Source of the DNA: a virus
Length of the DNA: 43,945 nucleotides
Virus record (IMG/VR): IMGVR_UViG_3300031672_000003
Location: 1-43,945 of that record
Direction: 5' to 3' (one strand)
The notes beneath the pieces were generated by a model. That model saw only the letters and a list, made by a program, of their open reading frames with translations, was not told the DNA's origin and did not search any database. Within the stretch, counting starts at the first letter, position 1; the number at the start of each line of letters is the position of its first letter. Made by a program: the position numbers and the translations under genes. Shown here in pieces: positions 6,148-12,960 of this stretch.

Positions 6148-7595
6148 CAGCGGATTTCCTTCGTTTCAACTTCGTAGTAAGTCTCCATGGCGCGCGTCGA
6201 GATCACGTAGCGGAGGTTATTGTCCTGCTCCGTGTCCCGCAGTAGAAAGCTGTCAAGGTGGAAGACAACAGGCCACTCCAGCCCCTTCGCCTTATGGCCG
6301 GTTAGAAGGGTGATGGTTCCCTCTTGCTTGAATAGGTGGTCGGCGTAGGCACAGGCTTGGAGGAGGTTCTCGCCATGGGAAGCGAAGACTTTCATGCAGT
6401 CTGCGAGGTCGCTAGCGGTCGTTGACTGCCTCGCGAGTTTCTCCGCGAGCCAAGTGTCGATGGCGAGGAGGAGTTCGGCCCGCGTCATATCTTCGGACCC
6501 GAGGCGCTTCATGATCCCAACCACTTTCGGGCCAATGTCACTGCCACTAACAGATACGCTGCGGCCGCTAGAGAGAAGCCGTAGAGCAAGTGCAAAAAGC
6601 GGGGCGTTGTTCCGGCAAATGACAGCGCAGCCATCTGTGAAAGTGCCAGCAGTAGGATTGCGAAGCTTAACTGCTCTTCCACCTTCTTTGCTCCATTTCA
6701 TTGTGGGGACTCGCCAGTGGACTGCCTTCACGATCTCACTTGGGCAGCGGAAGGAGACGGAGAGGGACGCTTCGGCCATGACAAAGCGCTCCTTCAACTT
6801 CGCCATTCCATTCGTCATGGCTCCACGGAAGCCATAGATTGCTTGGTTCGGATCACCAACAGCGATGATCCGACTTCGCGAGAGCTTAGCGAGCATTTCA
6901 TGGTTGACTGGTGATAGGTCTTGTGCTTCGTCAACTAAGACAAGTGGGAACTTTGGGTATGTTCCTCCGAACAAAGCGGGCATGTAAACTTGATCGTTAT
7001 AGTCGATTCCGCCCGAGTAGGCGGCGCGGGTGGAGGAGGTGAGGACTGCTTCGCAGAGGTCGGTGAAGAGGGAGGAGGGGACTTCATCAAGGCGGCCGTA
7101 GAACTCATCGGCGGTAATAAGACGTTTGGCTGTGGGGAACTTTCCTTCGGGAACGTAGCCGAGGGACTTAGCGAGGGCGATCGCTGAGACGATATCCCAG
7201 AAGCTCTCCCACGCTTCGCCTTGGAGCGGGCGCGGGAGGGATTTGATCTCTTCGCGGAGGAGGTCTTGGGTTTTCTTTGGGTCAAGAGTTACCCTTCCTG
7301 CACAAGTAGCAGACCAGATGCGGTGACCGAGGCCGTTGAGGGTCCGGACAGTGGTGGTGGAGCGGAAGCGCTTCTCCATCTCAACCGCGATGCGCTTGTT
7401 GAAGGCAAGGCAGAGGACGGGAGGGGATGCGGCGGCTTGGATCAACTCTAGGGTGGAGGTCTTTCCCGAGCCAGCTAAGGCATTGATGAGGAGGTTGGAC
7501 TTGGTGGAGTGGAGGAGGGAGAGGATGTGCTCCTGCTCGGCGGTTGGAGGGAAGGCTGGGGAGGATTCGGCCTTTGGCTTGAGCTTAGCGACCAT
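6144..7595 (-). CDS. Superfamily 1 UvrD/Rep-like DNA helicase
   Basis: A 483-residue helicase with the expected motif order: TAEQ (Q motif, 18-21), AGSGKT (motif I, 41-46), VDEAQD (motif II, 221-226), GDPNQAIYGFRG (motif III, 247-258), SVSFRCPSEI (motif IV, about 279-288), TGHKAKGLEWPVVF (motif V) and LRYVISTRA (motif VI) near the C-terminus. It should unwind DNA 3' to 5' during phage replication or recombination. At 483 residues it is shorter than UvrD, as is usual for compact phage versions with reduced 1B/2B subdomains. It overlaps both neighbours by a few bases. Confidence 0.92.
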   Translation of the reverse strand: MVAKLKPKAESSPAFPPTAEQEHILSLLHSTKSNLLINALAGSGKTSTLELIQAAASPPVLCLAFNKRIAVEMEKRFRSTTTVRTLNGLGHRIWSATCAGRVTLDPKKTQDLLREEIKSLPRPLQGEAWESFWDIVSAIALAKSLGYVPEGKFPTAKRLITADEFYGRLDEVPSSLFTDLCEAVLTSSTRAAYSGGIDYNDQVYMPALFGGTYPKFPLVLVDEAQDLSPVNHEMLAKLSRSRIIAVGDPNQAIYGFRGAMTNGMAKLKERFVMAEASLSVSFRCPSEIVKAVHWRVPTMKWSKEGGRAVKLRNPTAGTFTDGCAVICRNNAPLFALALRLLSSGRSVSVSGSDIGPKVVGIMKRLGSEDMTRAELLLAIDTWLAEKLARQSTTASDLADCMKVFASHGENLLQACAYADHLFKQEGTITLLTGHKAKGLEWPVVFHLDSFLLRDTEQDNNLRYVISTRAMETYYEVETKEIRW

Positions 7596-7848
7596 CAGAA
7601 GGTGCCTTCGGTGGGAGGTACTTCTCCGGATTCGCTCTCGTGTCCTCTACAATGGAGTTGGTTAAGGCGTCGGAGGATGCCCTCTCATCGCGCTTGTACT
7701 GTCGCGCCTCGGGTTCGAAGAGCCATTTCGTCAGCCTAAGCATAACGATCGCGGAAGAGCCGTCGGTGCCGGAGAGGACTTGATTGTTCTCATCAAGCAT
7801 CTCGATTTTGTAGCGGCCGAGGTGGATAGTGGAGATGCAGAACTTCAT
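7585..7848 (-). CDS. Hypothetical protein
   Basis: An 87-residue protein of unknown function. The N-terminal half is a plausible beta-sheet (FCISTIHLGRYKIEMLDE...), followed by a helix VMLRLTKWLFEPEA and a charged tail ending in KYLPPKAPSDGR. It overlaps the helicase start by 11 bases and shares an ATGA junction with the gene upstream of it. Nothing beyond operon position suggests a role. Confidence 0.55.
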   Translation of the reverse strand: MKFCISTIHLGRYKIEMLDENNQVLSGTDGSSAIVMLRLTKWLFEPEARQYKRDERASSDALTNSIVEDTRANPEKYLPPKAPSDGR

Positions 7849-8069
7849 TGCTCGGTTCCTTTAAGAGGCATCTTCCCGTGCTCGGTTTTGATAAGGGATT
7901 GCTTGAAATCTTCCGCGAAGGTTTCTACCGTTACCCCTTTCGCGCTCTCGTCGAAGAGTTTGAGGATGGTGATGCCAAGGATTTCGATCCCCTCGATGGG
8001 GGCGGTCGTCTTCTCTTTTATGAAGTCGAGGAGAGTTTCGGCGAGGGCATTGGTCTCGAAGATGTTCAC
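7845..8069 (-). CDS. Hypothetical protein, helical
   Basis: A 74-residue acidic, largely helical protein (ALAETLLDFIKEK, GIEILGITILKLFDE, ETFAEDFKQSLIK). I do not recognise it. The stop overlaps the next ATG as ATGA. The context is a run of small leftward genes between helicase and regulators; an accessory role is possible. Confidence 0.55.
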   Translation of the reverse strand: MNIFETNALAETLLDFIKEKTTAPIEGIEILGITILKLFDESAKGVTVETFAEDFKQSLIKTEHGKMPLKGTEQ

Positions 8070-8077
8070 CTGAGCAC

Positions 8078-8347
8078 CTACTTGAACTTTAATGCGTTAC
8101 GTTGTTGATCAAGAAGAGAAGGGCCGGGGCCATCTTCCATCAACCTTTCCTGCTGGCGATCATAAGCACACTCGTTGAGATTCTCCTGAATTCGCTTAAC
8201 GTAATTTATGAACAGGGCTAATACTGACTCGTCCAGATAGACAACATCCTCGTGATCGTCGTTATCCCAGTCACGAGGTGCACGAAGACAGAATTGCCCG
8301 CAGTCATATGAGACATAGAGCCCGTCACCGAGATATTCTTCTGTCAC
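8078..8347 (-). CDS. Hypothetical protein of a widespread phage family
   Basis: An 89-residue protein starting with EEYLGDGLYVSYDCGQF, followed by LRAPR, an acidic stretch and YLDESVLALFINYVKRI. This pattern (a strand pair stating 'YLGDGvY', then a 'LD..VL..f..YV' helix) recurs in many small phage and bacterial proteins of unknown function. It has no catalytic motif. The start overlaps the upstream stop by four bases. Confidence 0.65.
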   Translation of the reverse strand: MTEEYLGDGLYVSYDCGQFCLRAPRDWDNDDHEDVVYLDESVLALFINYVKRIQENLNECAYDRQQERLMEDGPGPSLLDQQRNALKFK

Positions 8348-8595
8348 TTAAATCCTCCTGCCTTTCGGATCGACTTCGTTGCGAGGTTCGTCACGTTCAT
8401 CCCTGTCATGCGGAGCATCTCCGCCACCGCGAGGAAGCCTTGCCCCTTCAACTCCTCGTCGTTGGCTTTGAAGAAGTGGCCGAGGACGTAGGAGGCTTCC
8501 TCCGCGAGGCGAAGGTGCTCGATGAGTTGTGAGTAGGTGTCGGCGGAGGAGATATTGCCGCCGAGGGTTTCGTAGGGAAGGCGATTCTTGCTCAA
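8344..8595 (-). CDS. Hypothetical protein with TTG start
   Basis: An 83-residue helical protein. The start is TTG at 8595, overlapping the upstream TGA as TTGA and preceded by CGGAGG within the upstream coding sequence. A longer open frame exists upstream but lies over the neighbour. Segments QLIEHLRLAEEASYVLGHFF and GFLAVAEMLRMTGMNVTNLA look like amphipathic helices. The function is unknown. Confidence 0.6.
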   Translation of the reverse strand: MSKNRLPYETLGGNISSADTYSQLIEHLRLAEEASYVLGHFFKANDEELKGQGFLAVAEMLRMTGMNVTNLATKSIRKAGGFK

Positions 8596-8954
8596 AGCTT
8601 CCTCCGTTTTATTGGCTCGCCCACTTCTTTCAGCCCAAGCTTCGCGAGTAGGTCGAGAGCGGGGGGAGAGCGTGGAGCGTGGATGGTGGTGAAGTGATCG
8701 GGCCAAGAGGGCCAGTTATCAGGGAGGATACTACCCTTACCAAACGCCCATGCCAAGTGTTGGGGGTAGAAGCTAGGCCCTTCTAGCAAATCTAGTGGCC
8801 ACTCACGATAAGGGTAGGCCCTCCACCCACTTGTGGAGATGATCCACCATGGCCCCGGATCGCTTTCAGTCCCCATATCGTCACAGCAAATAGCGATGTC
8901 GAAGGCAGGTTCACCGCGAACTTTGTGGAGGATTAGATACAACTCGGCGTTCAT
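8592..8954 (-). CDS. Hypothetical protein with C-terminal IKRRKL tail
   Basis: A 120-residue protein, aromatic-rich in the middle (PGPWWIISTSGWRAYPYREW). It contains an early ELYLILHKVRGEPAFDIA strand-helix that resembles uncharacterised phage proteins starting with 'LYLIhHKVRGEPAFDIA'. It ends in GEPIKRRKL; the AAACGGAGGAAGC stretch coding that tail is the ribosome-binding site for the gene at 8344-8595. The in-frame extension above ATG 8954 is not supported. Confidence 0.65.
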   Translation of the reverse strand: MNAELYLILHKVRGEPAFDIAICCDDMGTESDPGPWWIISTSGWRAYPYREWPLDLLEGPSFYPQHLAWAFGKGSILPDNWPSWPDHFTTIHAPRSPPALDLLAKLGLKEVGEPIKRRKL

Positions 8955-9009
8955 TTTATTTGTTGCTCTTCGCTTGGAAACCACGGGATCGGCCTCACGC
9001 ACCAAACTC

Positions 9010-9279
9010 CTATGCTGCCTCGGCCTTACGAGCTGAAATGTGGTTGCCGGTATTTTGATCGAGAAGATCGAGCACTTGCTTGAACAGATCGCGGTTATCG
9101 TAGTCGCATTCGATGGAGCCGCCATCAAGGATCAATTCAATGTGGAAACTTCCGTTACGCTCGTTGAGCCAAGAGTGGGTGCCGAGCAGCCGCGCAAAAT
9201 TGAATGACAGGTGGAGCAGCCCATCAATCCGAATGGCGAAAGAACTGTGCCGCCGCTCAAAGGTGATGCGCTCAACCAT
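9010..9279 (-). CDS. Hypothetical protein
   Basis: An 89-residue protein with beta-strand character (RITFERRHSSFAIRIDGLLHL, SFHIELILDGGSIECDYD) and a C-terminal helix FKQVLDLLDQ. No known domain was recognised. The start ATG 9279 was chosen because the frame above it is shadow of the next gene, whose stop is eight bases away. Base usage here is less GC-skewed at third positions than in the helicase region, so it may have a different recent history. Confidence 0.55.
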   Translation of the reverse strand: MVERITFERRHSSFAIRIDGLLHLSFNFARLLGTHSWLNERNGSFHIELILDGGSIECDYDNRDLFKQVLDLLDQNTGNHISARKAEAA

Positions 9280-9286
9280 CAGTGGC

Positions 9287-9682
9287 CTATGAATCCGATT
9301 CGGGGTTGACGATTTCGCGCGGTTCTTTGCGCGGCTCATAACGCTTGGTCGCGGCGTTGTAGAAGATGGCGTTGGGATGCTCTTGCTGGAACGTGCGGAG
9401 GTCAATCGACGCCTGCGGCACCGACACACCGAACTTGCGAACGATGTGGTCACGATTGATAAAACCATAGATGCCGATCATTTCGGCGATCCATATTTGG
9501 CGCTGACCGACAGCCCAACTGCCTTCCGTCATTGCGAGCCAAACCTTCAAGGGGAGCGAAATCGTTGCTTCGTATGTCGAGCGCGGCGCGCGTACCCGGA
9601 TCGTCGCGGTTTTGTTATCGTCCTCGTGGGTTAGGAAGATCGAACCCTTATCGTCCGCTGGCATTTCGTCGCAGTCGAGCAT
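9287..9682 (-). CDS. Winged-helix-like DNA-binding protein
   Basis: A 131-residue protein. The region from about residue 65 (MIGIYGFINRDHIVRKFG, then SVPQASIDLRTF, then a YNAATKRYEP tail) closely resembles the N-terminal HTH of WYL-type transcription regulators, where the 'iSvPqAS.Dl' helix is the recognition helix. There is no WYL domain. The N-terminal half is strand-rich and unassigned. A phage transcription regulator is plausible; the family resemblance is by eye. No clear ribosome-binding site precedes ATG 9682, and ATG 9664 is an alternative. Confidence 0.6.
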   Translation of the reverse strand: MLDCDEMPADDKGSIFLTHEDDNKTATIRVRAPRSTYEATISLPLKVWLAMTEGSWAVGQRQIWIAEMIGIYGFINRDHIVRKFGVSVPQASIDLRTFQQEHPNAIFYNAATKRYEPRKEPREIVNPESDS

Positions 9683-9714
9683 CGGGGGCTATCGTGACAC
9701 GCGGTCACGCTCCT

Positions 9715-10113
9715 TTAGTTCGTTGGGCTTTCTGGATAAAAGCCAATTTCGGCGCAGACTCGCGTTGCGAATGGATGCAGCCACGGCACCATTCCATGTC
9801 GGCCGGTCTCGAATGCCGAAAGTTCGCTCGCTTTTAAACCGAGACGTTGCGCGCACTCGTACAGGCTTTCATCGCGCGACAATCGTTTATTGCGAAGTCG
9901 CTTACCGAGTTCGAGTGCTTGACGCTGACGCCCATCAATCTTTCCAGTCGTGCGGCACAGGTCGCACTCCATCTTTTCGACCCACTCGTGAGGCTTGTTG
10001 CCTCGGTTGATGTGGACGGGACCAACATAACCGCGACCTTCGCAGTGCGGGCATGTCGTCAGATCGGCCGGGTCAGTGGAAATGCCGGAAGCGAAGCCGT
10101 TTATCGTTTCCAT
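9715..10113 (-). CDS. Zinc-binding HTH regulator (DnaJ-type CxxC pairs plus XRE-like HTH)
   Basis: A 132-residue protein. CPHCEGRGYVG and CDLCRTTGKI form two CxxC pairs, the second half of each resembling the CxxCxGxG repeats of DnaJ zinc fingers. They are followed by RQALELGKRLRNKRLSRDE and a helix-turn-helix segment (ECAQRLGLKASELSAFETG) of XRE/Cro type. A role as transcription regulator is likely. ATG 10113 has AGGAGG eight bases upstream and is preferred over TTG 10137. Confidence 0.7.
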   Translation of the reverse strand: METINGFASGISTDPADLTTCPHCEGRGYVGPVHINRGNKPHEWVEKMECDLCRTTGKIDGRQRQALELGKRLRNKRLSRDESLYECAQRLGLKASELSAFETGRHGMVPWLHPFATRVCAEIGFYPESPTN

Positions 10114-10133
10114 CAGGCGGTCCTCCTGTTCCT

Positions 10134-10373
10134 TCAAGCTGCGTCAGCGGCGTATTCGCCACCAAGCTTTTCGCGCATGGTCAGCGGTTTTAGTTTGCCG
10201 GTTGTTGGTTGCGGTCCTGCGGCGGCACGAATCTCGCCGTTGGGCAAGATGACGAGATCAACTTCATCGTCGGACACCAACAACGCTTCAAGTTCGTCGA
10301 TCGTTGGCTTACCACCTTTGAACTTGATGACCTTGTTGCTTTGCCGTCGATCCCATTCTTCGCGGAATCCCAT
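10134..10373 (-). CDS. Hypothetical protein
   Basis: A 79-residue protein: a charged N-terminal helix (FREEWDRRQSNKVIKFKGG), then TIDELEALLVSDDEVDLVILPNG, a strand-helix unit, and a polar tail. AGGAG seven bases before ATG 10373 supports the start. No function can be assigned. It lies just upstream of the zinc/HTH regulator in the same transcript. Confidence 0.6.
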   Translation of the reverse strand: MGFREEWDRRQSNKVIKFKGGKPTIDELEALLVSDDEVDLVILPNGEIRAAAGPQPTTGKLKPLTMREKLGGEYAADAA

Positions 10374-10382
10374 GCCAATCTC

Positions 10383-10424
10383 CTATGCTGCTTCGGAAAC
10401 CTGAGCGCGACGGACGGGATTCAT
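10383..10424 (-). CDS. Possible 13-codon micro-ORF
   Basis: ATG at 10424 overlaps the stop of the upstream gene as ATGA, and the frame ends at TAG 10385-10383 after MNPVRRAQVSEAA. The stop codon is embedded in the TAGGAG that serves as ribosome-binding site for the next gene. The tail resembles the C-terminus of the gene at 9010 (SARKAEAA, also followed by TAGGAG). It may be a coupling peptide or the remnant of a larger gene. Weak evidence. Confidence 0.25.
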   Translation of the reverse strand: MNPVRRAQVSEAA

Positions 10425-10885
10425 GGCGTGCCTCGCTCGGGCTTCCCGTAGAGTAATTCTCGCGCCTGTTGTTCGGCTTTAGGATCGCCGTTAAAGATGC
10501 CGTGCATCAGCATTCGCAAATCGTTGATGGTTTTTTCGGCAGCAGCCAGTGTTTGGCGTCGTGTGGCGGTTTTGACGGTCATGAGTGTGAGGTCGTAGCC
10601 ACAGGGGCCGAGGCCGCCGGAGTTGCCCAACGAATCGCGGGAAGCCTCGCGTAGCGGCGAAACGGGCCGCAGATGGCGAATGGACTGCGCGGAGAGGACG
10701 GTCACGTCAGGGTGCTCCGACGTTGTTTCTTCGCGCAGCGCTAGATCATCTGTATCTGCGATCGCGCTTGTTTCGCCGGTCAACGCTTCGCGAATGTGGT
10801 GCCAAGACATGCCGTGTTTGTGCGCGTTCAAGACCGCCATATGCAGATTGTGCCGAAACATCTCTCGCTTGTCTTGCTGCGTCAT
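10421..10885 (-). CDS. Hypothetical protein
   Basis: A 154-residue protein beginning MTQQDKREMFRHNLHMAVLNAHKHGMSWHHI; AAGGGG precedes ATG 10885. The N-terminal helical part includes a conserved-looking AHKHGMSWHHIREALTGE segment. The C-terminal part reads TATRRQTLAAAEKTINDLRM and ends with KPERGTP. No known domain was recognised. It is probably cytoplasmic and soluble. Confidence 0.6.
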   Translation of the reverse strand: MTQQDKREMFRHNLHMAVLNAHKHGMSWHHIREALTGETSAIADTDDLALREETTSEHPDVTVLSAQSIRHLRPVSPLREASRDSLGNSGGLGPCGYDLTLMTVKTATRRQTLAAAEKTINDLRMLMHGIFNGDPKAEQQARELLYGKPERGTP

Positions 10886-10948
10886 GGTCGCCCCTTCATA
10901 TTCCAAGCGCCCAATTTGCCGAGATGGCGCGCGGCCGAGTAATTAGGT

Positions 10949-11230
10949 TTATCCATTCACAGTATCCTCCGTCTGCCTTCTCTTCGTCGGTGCCCCTGCG
11001 ATCCTCGCCATCCCCTGCTCGATATCGCTCGCGGCGAGGTACATGCGGATGATGTTCAAGAGCCGGAAGACATCCTCCGGTCCGATCACAGTCCGGTTGC
11101 TCCGCTTGCGGATGGTGTCGTAGTAGAGGTTCATCGCACCGGCGATACAGTGGGCGGTGTTGAAGTCTTCCTGCTCGACGATAGAGCGGAGGAGGGAGGA
11201 GAGAGGGATTTCGGGTTCGGGATCGGACAT
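10949..11230 (-). CDS. Hypothetical protein, helical
   Basis: A 93-residue, mostly helical protein (PLSSLLRSIVEQEDF, AHCIAGAMNLYYDTIRKR, VFRLLNIIRMYLAASD). It ends with a basic segment APTKRRQTEDTVNG. ATG 11230 is preferred; the frame above it overlaps the neighbour. No function is recognised. Confidence 0.6.
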   Translation of the reverse strand: MSDPEPEIPLSSLLRSIVEQEDFNTAHCIAGAMNLYYDTIRKRSNRTVIGPEDVFRLLNIIRMYLAASDIEQGMARIAGAPTKRRQTEDTVNG

Positions 11231-11232
11231 GG

Positions 11233-11592
11233 TTAGATACCTTGTCGAGCGCAAGCGCGCATGGCGGAGGTGACTTCGGAGGCTGTGCGCTCGCGGGCGT
11301 TGTTAAACTTAACCGGGCAAGAACCCCCGAGAAAGTCGCGCATTTTGTCGTAAACCTGCAAGCGTGCTTCATCAACAAGAGGTAAGAACCAGACCGTGGC
11401 GTGCCCCGCTGGTTCTCCGGTAAGCGCAATATGCACCGCGCCCATCAGACATACGCCGCCAGTTCTGGCGTTATACTCAGTGTATTTGGCATGGCCTCGC
11501 TTCTCAATCTCATTCGCCCCCTCGAGCAGCAGTTGCCGCCACGACTCCAGCCCCGCAGTTACTTCGCCTTCAGATTTCTCCGCAAGAAACAT
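11233..11592 (-). CDS. DUF6197-like protein
   Basis: A 119-residue protein. It shows the layout I associate with DUF6197: WRQLLLEGANEIEKRGHAK, then GGVCLMGAVHIAL (the 'G.vClxGAl..A' motif), and a C-terminal FNNARERTASEVTSAMRAC helix in which an Asn and 'RT' precede 'eV...l..a'. The function is unknown. AAGGAAGGA upstream of ATG 11592 is the likely ribosome-binding site. Confidence 0.7.
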   Translation of the reverse strand: MFLAEKSEGEVTAGLESWRQLLLEGANEIEKRGHAKYTEYNARTGGVCLMGAVHIALTGEPAGHATVWFLPLVDEARLQVYDKMRDFLGGSCPVKFNNARERTASEVTSAMRACARQGI

Positions 11593-11622
11593 TGGCAGGT
11601 TCCTTCCTTATGTTTGGCAACA

Positions 11623-11658
11623 CCAAGGGCCAAATAGGACAACACCAACAGCCCTTGG
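11623..11658. other. Intergenic hairpin
   Basis: CCAAGGGC (11623-11630) and GCCCTTGG (11651-11658) form a perfect 8-bp stem with a 20-base loop between the stop at 11661 and the start at 11592. No T run follows in either direction, so it is more likely an RNA processing or stability element than a terminator. Confidence 0.35.
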
Positions 11659-11660
11659 GC

Positions 11661-11987
11661 CTAGTGCACCCCCTTCAGGATTTTGTCTAAGGCATCGTTC
11701 GCCGCGTGGCGCTCGTCTTCGGAGAAGTTCGCGATCTCGCGCTTGGTGGTGGTGGTCTTCGCGACCTTCGGCGATTTCTGCCGAATTAGCTTGCTCGCGA
11801 CGATATTGCTCCCGCCGGGGTTATAGCCCGGCGAGTTGGCGACGTTTGGGATGTGCTTGAGAGCCTTCGCGAGACCGTTTTGGCAGAACTCGAATCGCAG
11901 GCAGAGGGTAGGCCATTCGAGGTAGATCGCGAGGGCGTCGCGGTAGATGGTTGGGGGGAGGAAGGGCTTGGCAGCGGGTTTGGTCAT
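11661..11987 (-). CDS. Hypothetical protein
   Basis: A 108-residue basic protein. It has PTIYRDALAIYLEWPTLCLRF, a strand-helix region, a Gly/Asn/Pro turn (NSPGYNPGGSN) and a Lys-rich segment (KSPKVAKTTTTKREI) before a helical tail. The ATG overlaps the upstream stop as ATGA and its AGGAGG site is read as the upstream KRRKL tail. Its basic character could reflect nucleic-acid binding; this is inference. Confidence 0.6.
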   Translation of the reverse strand: MTKPAAKPFLPPTIYRDALAIYLEWPTLCLRFEFCQNGLAKALKHIPNVANSPGYNPGGSNIVASKLIRQKSPKVAKTTTTKREIANFSEDERHAANDALDKILKGVH

Positions 11988-12454
11988 AGCTTCCTCCTCT
12001 TGATCTGAAAGCCCCCAGCAGGAGCGGGAGGTTGCTCAACTGCTGGGGGCTTGGGTGCGACAACGGCGGGTGCCGCACCATTCTCAGCCAAGGCGGTCTC
12101 TCCCTGGCCGAGAACTGGAATTGGGGATGGGTCGGAGGAAAGCGGCTGGCCGAGGATGGTGTCGTCGGCGAGGGCTTCGCTATCGGGGACAGACTTCGGG
12201 ACTTCGTACTCGCCCTCAAGGACCGGCCGTTGCCAAAGCCGCGTGTCCCAGTCGAGGAACCATCCGTCGCCGATATGCCCCGCCTTCTCGAAGAACGGTA
12301 GCATCTTCCGATGGCGGCAGGTCGGTCGTGGTGCTGCAGGGCATTCGCAGTTCCCATTTGAGACTAGGTAGGAGGCTTCGTGATTCAGGTCGCGGTCGAA
12401 CTTCAGCAGAAGGACGCCAGCGGGGTGGAAACGGGCAGAGTAGAGGGAGGTCAT
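11984..12454 (-). CDS. SWIM-like zinc finger protein with IKRRKL tail
   Basis: A 156-residue protein. The N-terminal half contains GNCECPAAPRPTCRHRKML, a CxC...CxH arrangement as in SWIM zinc fingers, preceded by strands (HPAGVLLLKFDRDL, SYLVSNG). The second half is Pro/Ala-rich and probably disordered. It ends FQIKRRKL, with the AGGAGG for the next gene embedded in those codons. ATG 12454 overlaps the stop of the gene above as ATGA. SWIM domains bind DNA or proteins, so a replication or recombination partner is possible. Confidence 0.65.
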   Translation of the reverse strand: MTSLYSARFHPAGVLLLKFDRDLNHEASYLVSNGNCECPAAPRPTCRHRKMLPFFEKAGHIGDGWFLDWDTRLWQRPVLEGEYEVPKSVPDSEALADDTILGQPLSSDPSPIPVLGQGETALAENGAAPAVVAPKPPAVEQPPAPAGGFQIKRRKL

Positions 12455-12630
12455 CGCCGTATCTCCTCCAATCGCTCCGCCAGCGCGCGAGCGAAGGTTG
12501 AAAGGTTTAGAAACATCGCGCCGTTTCCGCAGTAGAGCTTCCACTCGCCGATGGACTTCACCGGCCGGAGCCCTTGCCGCTGGATGAGGTCGACGATTTC
12601 CTGCTCTAAGTTCGCCGTAAGAGTGCTCAT
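12451..12630 (-). CDS. First gene of the replication block, 59-residue protein
   Basis: A small protein (MSTLTANLEQEIVDLIQ..., ending LAERLEEIRR), helical with a central WKLYCGNGAMFLNLS segment. It is coupled by ATGA to the next gene. The promoter at 12645-12673 ends only 14 bases before the ATG, and no Shine-Dalgarno is visible, so the mRNA would have an almost absent leader. The function is unknown. Confidence 0.6.
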   Translation of the reverse strand: MSTLTANLEQEIVDLIQRQGLRPVKSIGEWKLYCGNGAMFLNLSTFARALAERLEEIRR

Positions 12631-12644
12631 GATCTGAAGAGTGT

Positions 12645-12673
12645 AGCATAGTTCGCGTGAAAAAGCAAGACAA
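12645..12673 (-). promoter_or_regulatory. Leftward sigma70-like promoter of the replication block
   Basis: On the minus strand, -35 TTGTCT (12673-12668) and -10 TATGCT (12650-12645) are separated by 17 bases. The spacer holds TTCACGCGAA, one mismatch from the perfect palindrome TTCGCGCGAA inside the rightward promoter spacer at 16690-16699, so both could be bound by one regulator. Transcription would begin about seven bases before ATG 12630. Confidence 0.7.
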
Positions 12674-12705
12674 TTCGCTGTCGCCGGGAAACTTTCGCTG
12701 TCGCC
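12674..12705 (-). repeat. Two 12-bp direct repeats abutting the -35 box
   Basis: TTCGCTGTCGCC occurs at 12674-12685 and 12694-12705 (GGCGACAGCGAA on the minus strand), exactly 20 bases apart, about two helical turns. The first copy touches the -35 element of the leftward promoter. This spacing suits paired binding of an activator or repressor on one DNA face. Confidence 0.6.
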
Positions 12706-12765
12706 TCATCCCTCCCTCACATCCCCTTCACCTCTCCCTCATATCTCCCTCACCGCCTCAATAAC
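12701..12765 (-). repeat. Left array of 11-bp iteron-like repeats
   Basis: Read on the minus strand from 12765: GTTATTGAGGC, then four 11-bp units: TGAGGGAGATA (12752-12742), TGAGGGAGAGG (12741-12731), TGAAGGGGATG (12730-12720), TGAGGGAGGGA (12719-12709), then TGAGGCGA. It is a mirror-oriented copy of the array at 12889-12950. Confidence 0.75.
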
Positions 12766-12819
12766 CAAAACCCACCATCTCCCCAAGGCCGGAAGGGAAA
12801 ATCGGAGATAGGAAAGAAT

Positions 12820-12840
12820 AAAAAAAAAAAAAAAAAAAAA
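12820..12840. other. Run of 21 adenines in an AT-rich core
   Basis: An uninterrupted A21 tract lies between the two repeat arrays. The 123 bases between the arrays (12766-12888) hold no gene I can support. A long homopolymer is unusual in this GC-rich genome. It could ease strand opening at an origin, or its exact length could be a sequencing artefact. Confidence 0.6.
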
Positions 12841-12888
12841 TAAAACCTTAGCTTCTTTTTTGAGGTGCCCTCTAGGTACCCGGTTTCC

Positions 12889-12950
12889 GTTATTGAGGCA
12901 TTGAGGGAGATATGAGGGAGATATGAGGGAGGGATGAGGGAGGGATGAGA
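12889..12950 (+). repeat. Right array of 11-bp iteron-like repeats
   Basis: On the plus strand: GTTATTGAGGCAT, then TGAGGGAGATA (12902-12912), TGAGGGAGATA (12913-12923), TGAGGGAGGGA (12924-12934), TGAGGGAGGGA (12935-12945) and a partial unit. With the left array it forms an imperfect inverted repeat with arms of nearly 60 bp. This is the arrangement expected of initiator-binding iterons beside an AT-rich unwinding element. Confidence 0.75.
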
Positions 12951-12960
12951 GCTCGATCGA

